Source of the DNA: an uncultured Gemmobacter sp. | GTDB taxonomy: Bacteria > Pseudomonadota > Alphaproteobacteria > Rhodobacterales > Rhodobacteraceae | Direction: 5' to 3' | Assembly: GCA_937983495.1 (NCBI GenBank) | Contig: CALKAA010000298.1 | Location: 1 to 5,134, forward strand | Length of the DNA: 5,134 bases | In this document: piece after piece, positions 1-5,134 of the stretch | How the letters are laid out: every line of letters begins with the position of its first letter | Position numbering within the stretch: the first letter of the stretch is position 1 | Translations under genes and position numbers: made by a program | The notes under the pieces: model-generated | What the model was told of the DNA's origin: nothing | What the model saw: only the letters and a program-made list of their open reading frames with translations | Database searches by the model: none

Positions 1-1833
1 TGCAGCAATCGACGCCGAAGTGGCGCGGCTGACTCCGTAACGGGCGGCGAGGTGCTGGGCTTTTACCCGTTCCTGCGCGCGCGCACGGGCGAAATGAGCT
101 ATGCGCTGCTGATCGCGCACGCCGGCTACGTGGCCAATTACGCGGAGGTACGCGATCCCCCGCTCGTGCGCATCGGCGATACGGTTGCGCCAGGCCAGCG
201 CATGGCGCTCATCAGCGACACCGCGCAGCTGCATTTTGAAACCTATGCGCCGGGCGTCACGCGCAACCGCTCGTGGGCGCATGGCGCGGCGCAGCCGGCG
301 GATGACGCGCTCAGGGCCGAGATCACCGCGCTGGCGGCGGGGCTGCCAGTGTCGGACATGCTGGAGACGGCGGCCTTTGCCGCCCCCGAGGGCTGGGATG
401 CGGCGTTGGAATTCGGCACCGAGGCGCTGAAGCTGCTGCCGCGGTCGAAGATTTCGGTGGCGGCGGATCAGGTGACGATCACCGCGATTTCCGACAGTGA
501 CGCGCAGAAGCGGCGGTTCGAGGCGGAATTGGCCAAGCTGAAGCCCGAGGGGCTGAAGGTGGCGATCAGCATTTCGGCGCCGCGCCCGGTGTTGACGCCC
601 TTCACGCTGCGGTTCCTCAAGGATGCGCAGGGGGTGCGGTTCGATGCCTGTTCGGCCGATACCGAAGCGGCGCGCGACCGGATCTTGAAGGCGGCGACGG
701 CGGCGGGGCTGCCCGGCAGCGCGATTTGCACCGTGGGTCTTGGTGTGCCCAGCCCAAGCTGGGCGGTGGCGGCAGAGGCGGGCATCAAGGCGGTGAGTGA
801 TCTGGGCGCAGGCTCGATCACCTTTTCGGATGCCGATGTGACCTTGCTGGCGGAACCCGGCACCGATCAGGCGCTGTTTGACCGGGTGGTGGGCGAGCTG
901 CAAACCGCGCTGCCGCCGGTGTTTTCGCTGAAATCCACCTTGCCGCCGCGCCCCGATGGCGCGCTGGCCGGCCCGGCGGAGTTCACGGCGGCGCTGGCCG
1001 AGGATGGGCAGGTGCAATTGCGCGGGCGGCTGACCGATGATCTGATGAAATCGGCGGTCGATGCCTATGCGCGGGCGCGCTTTGGTGCGGATCGGGTTTA
1101 CACGGCGACGCGCTTTGACGAGGCCTTGCCGGATGGCTGGTCGGTGCGGGTGCTGGCCGGTCTGGAGGCGCTGTCGATCCTGCATCACGGCAAGCTGGTG
1201 GTGCGCGGCGATACGGTGGAGGTAACGGGCATCAGCGGGCGGCAGGATGCGCCGGCGCGGGTGTCGCAGATCCTGTCGGGCAAGCTGGGGCAGGGCCAGC
1301 CCTTCAAGGTGCAGGTGGCCTATGACGAGGCCTTTGATCCCTTTGCGGCGCTGCCCAGCCCGCAGGAATGCGCGGGCCAGTTGAATGCCGTGCTGGCCGA
1401 GCGCAAGATCACCTTTGCGCCAGGCTCGGCCGAGATCACCGCCGAGGCCAATGGCACGATGGAGGCTTTGGCGAAGATCTTGCTGGGCTGCCCGGCGATG
1501 AAGCTGGAAATCGCGGGCCATACCGATGCCGAGGGCTCGACCGATGGCAACCTTGCGCTGAGCCAGGCACGGGCCGAGGCGGTGCTTTTGGGCTTGCAGG
1601 GGCGGCGGGTCACAGTGTCGGGCATGGTGGCCAAGGGCTATGGCGAGGGTGTGCCGGTGGCCGATAATGGCACGGCGGCGGGGCGTGAGGCCAATCGGCG
1701 GATCGAGTTCACCCTGCTGGATGCGCCCGCGCCGGTGGCCGAAGCGGCAGGGGAGGCGGCTGTCGATACCTCGCCTTCGGTTGCCCCCCAGAAAATCACT
1801 TTGCGCCCCAAGCCGCGCCCCAACCGCAACTGA
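1..1833 (+). CDS. OmpA-family peptidoglycan-binding envelope protein with an M23-like N-terminal segment, 5' partial
   Basis: Envelope protein expected to tie the outer membrane or periplasm to peptidoglycan. The frame has no stop back to base 1, so the true start is probably outside the window; GTG at 52 and ATG at 94 lack convincing ribosome binding sites. Counting base 52 as residue 1: residues 3-75 resemble the end of an M23/LytM domain (IAHAGYVANY, a V..GD.V..GQ stretch, QLHFE at 59-63). From about residue 86 the sequence matches, from memory, the Rhodobacteraceae OmpA-like family with BON-like repeats (LPRSKISV, PRPVLTPFTLRF, CSADTEAARDRIL, GLGVPSP, GQVQLRGRL). Residues 450-556 are the OmpA C-terminal domain: ITFAPGS, GHTD with D492 and LSQARA with R507 (the expected diaminopimelate-binding pair), and NRRIEF at 548-553. 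A Pro/Ala-rich, basic tail follows. The family's usual N-terminal membrane anchor is not visible. The OmpA assignment is firm; the N-terminal fusion is an inference. Confidence 0.88.
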   Translation, partial: CSNRRRSGAADSVTGGEVLGFYPFLRARTGEMSYALLIAHAGYVANYAEVRDPPLVRIGDTVAPGQRMALISDTAQLHFETYAPGVTRNRSWAHGAAQPADDALRAEITALAAGLPVSDMLETAAFAAPEGWDAALEFGTEALKLLPRSKISVAADQVTITAISDSDAQKRRFEAELAKLKPEGLKVAISISAPRPVLTPFTLRFLKDAQGVRFDACSADTEAARDRILKAATAAGLPGSAICTVGLGVPSPSWAVAAEAGIKAVSDLGAGSITFSDADVTLLAEPGTDQALFDRVVGELQTALPPVFSLKSTLPPRPDGALAGPAEFTAALAEDGQVQLRGRLTDDLMKSAVDAYARARFGADRVYTATRFDEALPDGWSVRVLAGLEALSILHHGKLVVRGDTVEVTGISGRQDAPARVSQILSGKLGQGQPFKVQVAYDEAFDPFAALPSPQECAGQLNAVLAERKITFAPGSAEITAEANGTMEALAKILLGCPAMKLEIAGHTDAEGSTDGNLALSQARAEAVLLGLQGRRVTVSGMVAKGYGEGVPVADNGTAAGREANRRIEFTLLDAPAPVAEAAGEAAVDTSPSVAPQKITLRPKPRPNRN

Positions 1834-1834
1834 C

Positions 1835-1838
1835 AGGA
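1835..1838 (+). promoter_or_regulatory. Ribosome binding site of the coiled-coil gene
   Basis: AGGA lies 8 nt before the ATG at 1847, in the 13-nt gap after the OmpA stop. It supports that ATG over in-frame upstream codons, which lie inside the OmpA gene. No separate promoter fits in the gap, so the gene is probably cotranscribed with the OmpA gene. Confidence 0.6.
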
Positions 1839-1846
1839 CCAAGGCC

Positions 1847-2176
1847 ATGAATCGCAACGAATTTGTCATTGCTACGGCCATTGTGCTGATGCTGGCTTTT
1901 ACGCTGGGCTGGTTTGCGCATCTGGTGGTGCAGCGGCTGCGCCGGGTGTCGGCGGCGGATATGGGCGAGCTGGAAAAGCTGGCGCAATCGCTGCATGAGG
2001 CCGAGGAAACCCGGGATCAGGCGATTGTCTATCTGGAGCAGCGCGAGGCGGAGTTGCTGAACCAGATCGCCCAGACCGAAGCCGAATTGCGCGCCGCAAT
2101 GGAAGGCCTGCGCGATGCCCGCCACGAGGCCGAGGAAATGCGCGCCTATATCGAGCGGATGCATTCAAACGGGTGA
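1847..2176 (+). CDS. Single-pass membrane protein with cytoplasmic coiled coil, unknown function
   Basis: A 109-residue protein of unknown function. Residues 6-28 form one hydrophobic helix (FVIATAIVLMLAFTLGWFAHLVV), followed directly by R30, R32 and R33. By the positive-inside rule this puts the C-terminal part in the cytoplasm. Residues 37-104 are rich in Glu, Ala, Leu, Arg and Gln with heptad-like spacing and read as one long coiled coil. The protein ends RMHSNG. It follows the OmpA gene by 13 nt with an AGGA ribosome binding site, so the two are probably one operon; from memory, a small anchored coiled-coil protein follows the OmpA-like gene in related Rhodobacteraceae. An envelope or cell-shape scaffold role paired with the peptidoglycan-binding neighbour is possible but unproven. 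Composition matches the native flanks. Its last codons and stop are repeated 654 bp downstream. Confidence 0.8.
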   Translation: MNRNEFVIATAIVLMLAFTLGWFAHLVVQRLRRVSAADMGELEKLAQSLHEAEETRDQAIVYLEQREAELLNQIAQTEAELRAAMEGLRDARHEAEEMRAYIERMHSNG

Positions 2177-2181
2177 GGGGG
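2151..2181 (+). repeat. Left copy of a 31-bp imperfect direct repeat (attL-like)
   Basis: Matches bases 2805-2835 at 28 of 31 positions; the mismatches are all A/G, at 2153, 2159 and 2167. The core is GCATTCAAACGGGTGAGGGGG apart from the A at 2167, and covers the last codons and TGA of the coiled-coil gene plus five G. Similarity stops sharply on both sides. A repeat over the 3' end of a gene at the edge of a composition change is what site-specific integration leaves, but no integrase is present. Confidence 0.75.
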
Positions 2182-2258
2182 TGGCTTCTCATCCTATCCT
2201 CACGAAGTTGCAGTCACTCTTTATCGGCGTTTGGCTAACATGTCTGGCCTAGCTTTAG

Positions 2259-2289
2259 GTGACACTGAGCAGAAGAGTCATGCTATAGA
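2259..2289 (+). promoter_or_regulatory. Candidate promoter of the glycine-rich membrane protein gene
   Basis: GTGACA at 2259-2264 (one mismatch to TTGACA) and TATAGA at 2284-2289, preceded by TGC, which forms an extended -10. The spacer is 19 bp, longer than the ideal 17. Transcription would begin near 2296, about 40 nt before the ATG. The match is moderate. The high local A+T content makes chance matches easier, but it would let the inserted gene be expressed independently of the upstream operon. Confidence 0.35.
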
Positions 2290-2320
2290 AGTTGTCGCCT
2301 AGTGATCAAATCCAGTATTC

Positions 2321-2327
2321 GAAGGGA
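2321..2327 (+). promoter_or_regulatory. Ribosome binding site of the glycine-rich membrane protein gene
   Basis: GAAGGGA ends 8 nt before the ATG at 2336. This is good spacing for a Shine-Dalgarno element and supports that ATG as the start. Confidence 0.55.
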
Positions 2328-2335
2328 CGTCACTC

Positions 2336-2830
2336 ATGAGCTGGTTCTTGTCCAAGCTTGCTGCCGCTATTCGGCGCAATAGCACTAAGATATTGATTTT
2401 TTTGTTTACCTTGATGTTTTTTGCCCTGCTCTCTGGGTATGCAATTGAAGAGAAGAGCATATTGTCTCGAATGTGGATCGGAGGGGTCTCATTTTTTGTA
2501 GGAGTTGCGACGGGTGGGCTGCTCGGATTTTTGGTAGGTGGGATCGGTATTGTGGCGATGGGAACCGGTATAGGTATTCCTGCTCTTGCAGTGAGTGGTA
2601 TTGGTGCTTTGATCGGAGGCGTTTTCTTTGGAGCGGTCGGCACCGGTATCGGAGCATATCTTTCTGATCCTTCCCGATATGAAGTAAACAAACTAATGCT
2701 TCTCGGGCTTCTCGTGGTGTCTTTTTTGGCCTCAGCGCTTGTTGTGTTTTGTTGCGAGCGTCTTGGGCGTTGGTTGGCTGGACGCAGACTTTTGATGGTG
2801 GAGTTCAAGCGGGTGCATTCGAACGGGTGA
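2336..2830 (+). CDS. Glycine-zipper multi-pass membrane protein, unknown function
   Basis: A 164-residue integral membrane protein that I do not recognise. Likely helices are at about residues 19-37, 47-68, 70-108 (one long or two short, very Gly-rich) and 119-140. Residues 46-108 hold many G-x(3)-G spacings (GGLLGFLVGGIGIV, GTGIGIPALAVSGIGALIGG, GAVGTGIG), typical of glycine-zipper helices that pack tightly and often oligomerise. R13/R14 before the first helix and R142, R146, R150 and R151 after the last suggest both ends face the cytoplasm. There is no cleavable signal peptide or catalytic motif. The gene is clearly AT-richer than its neighbours and uses codons such as ATA, TTG and TCT that they mostly avoid, a sign of transfer. 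Its final residues RVHSNG and stop lie in the right repeat copy and mirror the RMHSNG end of the upstream protein. A pore-forming, holin-like or membrane-stress role is possible, but nothing in the sequence decides it. Confidence 0.7.
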   Translation: MSWFLSKLAAAIRRNSTKILIFLFTLMFFALLSGYAIEEKSILSRMWIGGVSFFVGVATGGLLGFLVGGIGIVAMGTGIGIPALAVSGIGALIGGVFFGAVGTGIGAYLSDPSRYEVNKLMLLGLLVVSFLASALVVFCCERLGRWLAGRRLLMVEFKRVHSNG

Positions 2831-2835
2831 GGGGG
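2805..2835 (+). repeat. Right copy of the 31-bp imperfect direct repeat (attR-like)
   Basis: Matches 2151-2181 at 28 of 31 positions, offset 654 bp. It supplies the last codons (K-R-V-H-S-N-G) and TGA of the membrane-protein gene in the same phase as the left copy does for the coiled-coil gene, then five G. High-GC sequence resumes immediately after it. Confidence 0.75.
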
Positions 2836-2838
2836 CAA

Positions 2839-2877
2839 TTGGGCGGATCAGGAAACGCATCGCGTTTCCCCGCCCAA
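2839..2877. terminator. Strong two-part hairpin between convergent genes, possible bidirectional terminator or palindromic repeat unit
   Basis: The inner stem pairs GGAAACGC (2851-2858) with GCGTTTCC (2862-2869) around a 3-nt ATC loop. The outer stem pairs TTGGGCGG (2839-2846) with CCGCCCAA (2870-2877). All 16 pairs are perfect, with one 4-nt ATCA bulge on the left side. It begins 9 nt after the membrane-protein stop and lies about 180 nt beyond the dnaE stop, between convergent genes. Neither strand has the T-run of a classic intrinsic terminator, so it may act with Rho, protect 3' ends, or be a copy of a dispersed REP-like palindrome. Confidence 0.5.
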
Positions 2878-3057
2878 CGTGATCAAATCCCCGCCAGGCC
2901 GTTTCAGCCAGAGTTTCGGAGGCCTGCGTCCGCCCGGCGGGTTTGAAGCACTCGCCCCCCTCGCAGGGCGGGCGCTGGCCGTTGGCTTTGGGCCACCGTC
3001 CCAAACGCGGAAACGCTGCCGCATGACCGAGGCGATGGTCTCGGCCATAGGCTCGCG

Positions 3058-5134
3058 CTAAATCTCCTCCACCATCACCACACCCTGCATGGCCTTGATG
3101 GCGCCCTTGATCTGGGGCGTGACGGGCAGGGGGTCTGGCAAGGTGAGGTCGATTTCGCGGCCCTGATCGTCGGGGACGGTGAAGGTGATCTGGCCGCGCT
3201 GCCGCCCGGCCTCGACGCGGGCAAAGAGGGCGGCGACGGAGGCGACGGCCTCCACCCGGTCCAGATGGATGCGCAGGTTCGACCCGCCCGCCTGTGCCGC
3301 CACGGTATCAATCGGCGCAGCGGCGCGGGCGAGGAGTTTCAGCGTCTCGCCCTCAAGGTTCGCCTCGACGGTGAGGACGACATTCTTGCCCGGCTCCAGA
3401 TGATCGCGGCATTGTTCCAAAGTGTCAGAGAACACCGTGACCTCATAAAGGCCGGTGGGGTCTGACAGTTGCACAAAGGCAAAGCGGTTGCCCTTGGCCG
3501 ATTTGCGCTCCTGCCGGGAACTGACGGAACCGGCGAGTTTGGCGACTGTTGGCCCGCGTTCGCAGGCGGCGGTCAGCTCGGTCAGGGTCATCACCTTCTT
3601 GCGCTTCAACGGCCCCATGTAATCATCGAGCGGATGGCCCGAGAGGTAGAAGCCGATGGCCTGATGTTCCTGCGTCAGGCGTTCGACCGGCAGCCAATCG
3701 TCGCGGCCCCGGATGCGGGGTTCGGGGATGTCGGACCCGGACGACCCGAACAGCGAGACTTGATCGGAAGCCGCGGCCTCATGCACCGCCGCCGAATAGG
3801 CCACAAGGCTATCCAACGCCTCGAACACGCGGGCGCGGTTGGCATCCAGCTGGTCAAAGGCCCCGGCGCGGGCCAGCATTTCCAGCGGGCGCTTGCCCAC
3901 GCGCTTGAGGTCCACCCGGCGGGCGACATCAAAGAGCGTGGCGAAGGGTTTCCCCCCGCGCGCCTCGACGATCATCTTCATCGCCTCGACGCCCACATTC
4001 TTCAACGCGCCAAGCGCATAGACCACCCGGCCCTGATCGACGCTGAAGGTGGCGAGCGAGCGGTTCACGCAAGGCGGCACCACAGGAATGTCGAGTTTGT
4101 CCAACTCGCGCTTGTAGATCGCCAGCTTGTCGGTGAGGTGAATATCGCAATTCATCACACCGGCCATGAACTCGACCGGGTGATTGGCCTTCAGCCAGCC
4201 GGTTTGATAGCTGACCACGGCATAGGCGGCGGCGTGGGATTTGTTGAAACCGTAATTGGCGAATTTCTCCAGCAGGTCGAACACCTCGCCCGCCTTCTTG
4301 GCGTCGATATTATGGGTGGCCTTGGCGCCTTCGATGAATTTCGGGCGTTCTTTGGCCATCTCTTCGGCGATTTTCTTACCCATAGCGCGGCGCAGAAGGT
4401 CGGCGCCGCCAAGGCTATAGCCCGCCATGACCTGCGCAATCTGCATCACCTGTTCCTGATAGACGATGATGCCCTGGGTTTCGGCCAGGATCGGGTCGAT
4501 GGTGGGGTGGAGCGATTCCAGCGGGCGCAGCCCGTGCTTCACCTCGCAATAGACCGGGATATTCTCCATCGGGCCGGGGCGATAGAGCGCCACCAGCGCC
4601 ACGATATCTTCGATACAGGTGGGTTTCATGCGCCTGAGCGCATCCATCATGCCGGTGGATTCCACCTGGAACACCGCGACCGTGCGGGCCTGGGCGTAGA
4701 GGTCATAGGTGACCTTATCATCCAGCGGGATATGGCCAATGTCATTCTCGGCCCCCGGCTTGGGGTCATAGAGCCGCCGCCCATCGGCGCTTTCGTGGAG
4801 TTGGCGCCCGGTGCCGCGGATCAGGTCGATGGCGTTCTGGATCACGGTCAGGGTTTTCAGACCCAGAAAGTCGAACTTCACGAGCCCCGCCGCCTCGACC
4901 CATTTCATGTTGAACTGGGTGGCGGGCATGTCGGAGCGCGGGTCTTGATAGAGCGGCACCAGCCGATCCAGCGGTCGGTCACCGATCACCACCCCGGCGG
5001 CGTGGGTGGAGGCGTTGCGCAGAAGCCCTTCGATCTGCTGGCCGTAATCGAGCAGCCGCTTCACCACCTCCTCGGCCTGTGCGGCCTCGCGCAGGCGCGG
5101 CGAATTGCGCCACGCCACCGCGAACCAGCCGGTG
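3058..5134 (-). CDS. dnaE: DNA polymerase III alpha subunit, C-terminal part (5' end beyond window)
   Basis: Catalytic subunit of the replicative DNA polymerase, cytoplasmic, working with the beta clamp and clamp loader. The frame stays open to the right edge; the GTG at 5118 is internal, not a start. Counting it as residue 1: KFDFLGL at 81-87 holds D83, the equivalent of E. coli palm Asp555, so about 472 residues (PHP domain, most of the palm with the other two Asp, and the thumb) are missing. Next come fingers motifs RNASTHAAGVVIGDRPL (34-50), YRPGPMENIP (179-188), VYQEQVMQIAQVMAGYSLGGADLLRRAMGKK (219-249 in part) and GFNKSHAAAYA (290-300). A helix-hairpin-helix region lies near 340-430, a clamp-binding motif QVSLF at 453-457 (bases 3748-3762), and an OB fold at about 525-600. 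With the missing part the length would be about 1158 residues, close to E. coli's 1160. The gene converges on the envelope genes. No frameshift was seen. Confidence 0.97.
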   Translation of the reverse strand, partial: TGWFAVAWRNSPRLREAAQAEEVVKRLLDYGQQIEGLLRNASTHAAGVVIGDRPLDRLVPLYQDPRSDMPATQFNMKWVEAAGLVKFDFLGLKTLTVIQNAIDLIRGTGRQLHESADGRRLYDPKPGAENDIGHIPLDDKVTYDLYAQARTVAVFQVESTGMMDALRRMKPTCIEDIVALVALYRPGPMENIPVYCEVKHGLRPLESLHPTIDPILAETQGIIVYQEQVMQIAQVMAGYSLGGADLLRRAMGKKIAEEMAKERPKFIEGAKATHNIDAKKAGEVFDLLEKFANYGFNKSHAAAYAVVSYQTGWLKANHPVEFMAGVMNCDIHLTDKLAIYKRELDKLDIPVVPPCVNRSLATFSVDQGRVVYALGALKNVGVEAMKMIVEARGGKPFATLFDVARRVDLKRVGKRPLEMLARAGAFDQLDANRARVFEALDSLVAYSAAVHEAAASDQVSLFGSSGSDIPEPRIRGRDDWLPVERLTQEHQAIGFYLSGHPLDDYMGPLKRKKVMTLTELTAACERGPTVAKLAGSVSSRQERKSAKGNRFAFVQLSDPTGLYEVTVFSDTLEQCRDHLEPGKNVVLTVEANLEGETLKLLARAAAPIDTVAAQAGGSNLRIHLDRVEAVASVAALFARVEAGRQRGQITFTVPDDQGREIDLTLPDPLPVTPQIKGAIKAMQGVVMVEEI

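Larger units (their letters stand above)
2182..2835 (+). mobile_element. Putative inserted low-GC cassette carrying one membrane-protein gene
   Basis: This block differs from everything around it. By hand count, 71 of 150 bases at 2181-2330 and 235 of 480 at 2341-2820 are G or C (47% and 49%), against about 68-75% in sampled lines of the OmpA and dnaE genes. It starts right after one copy of a 31-bp direct repeat and ends with the other. It contains a candidate promoter, a good ribosome binding site and one gene, but no integrase, transposase or terminal inverted repeat, so it cannot move itself. It may be a cassette moved in trans, the remnant of a larger island, or a recombination product at short homology. 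Insertion is inferred; composition and repeats are seen directly. Confidence 0.5.

Noticed and set aside
2208..2241. TTGCAG ... TAACAT as an alternative promoter for the membrane-protein gene
   Set aside because: The spacer of 22 bp is too long for a sigma-70 type promoter; the 2259-2289 pair fits better.
2299..2838. 179-codon minus-strand frame opposite the membrane-protein gene
   Set aside because: Its Pro/Ile/Thr-rich low-complexity sequence is what antisense Gly codons produce, and no ribosome binding site or domain is visible. The plus-strand gene has coherent membrane helices, a good start and a promoter candidate.
2930..2998. Short GC-rich inverted repeats in the spacer (CGCCC/GGGCG, TGGCC/GGCCA)
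   Set aside because: Stems of only 5 bp with 8-10 nt loops are expected by chance in this composition.
2848..3048. 66-codon minus-strand frame beginning 9 nt after the dnaE stop
   Set aside because: It has no well-placed ribosome binding site (the GGAGGA in dnaE is about 16 nt away), its composition is Pro/Arg/Gly-rich as expected of non-coding high-GC DNA, and it ends inside the hairpin. Its start just behind dnaE is the only point in favour.
2879..3061. 60-codon plus-strand frame in the spacer before dnaE
   Set aside because: No ribosome binding site, it overlaps the dnaE stop on the other strand, and its composition is typical of chance frames in GC-rich DNA.
5101..5134. Possible assembly junction in dnaE near the right edge (TGWFAVAWRNSP reads unlike the DnaE consensus I recall)
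   Set aside because: The frame is continuous, the expected overall length fits, and this part of DnaE is variable; there is too little sequence to claim a break.

Overview
The window looks like a piece of a high-GC alphaproteobacterial chromosome, most probably Rhodobacterales (Rhodobacteraceae). This rests on the protein families and on base composition: hand counts of sample lines in the flanking genes give about 68-75% GC. No rRNA, tRNA, CRISPR array, transposase or integrase was seen.

Layout. (1) Bases 1-1833, plus strand: a long reading frame, open at the left edge, encoding an OmpA-family cell-envelope protein with a C-terminal peptidoglycan-binding domain. Its first ~75 visible residues do not look like the usual start of this family. 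They resemble the end of an M23/LytM peptidase with altered catalytic residues, so the gene appears to be a fusion, either real or an assembly junction. (2) Bases 1847-2176, plus strand, 13 nt downstream: a 109-residue protein with one membrane anchor and a long coiled coil, probably in one operon with the OmpA gene. (3) Bases 2182-2835: a low-GC block (47-49% by hand count) carrying its own candidate promoter, ribosome binding site and one gene for a glycine-rich, four-helix membrane protein of unknown function. It is bounded by a 31-bp imperfect direct repeat (28/31 matches) that lies over the 3' end and stop codon of both the coiled-coil gene and the membrane-protein gene. (4) Bases 2836-3057: a high-GC spacer with a strong hairpin at 2839-2877 and no convincing gene. 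(5) Bases 3058-5134, minus strand: the C-terminal 60% of dnaE, the replicative DNA polymerase III alpha subunit, running convergently and cut by the right edge.

Reading of the whole. The envelope pair (OmpA protein plus anchored coiled coil) and dnaE look like native chromosomal genes. If the repeat-bounded block is removed, the coiled-coil gene would end just before the 2839-2877 hairpin, a simple convergent-terminator arrangement. The block therefore looks like a later insertion at the 3' end of the coiled-coil gene. The inserted gene's last six codons and stop repeat the end of the gene next door almost exactly. This block is the part most likely to be new; the possible M23-OmpA fusion is the second point to check.
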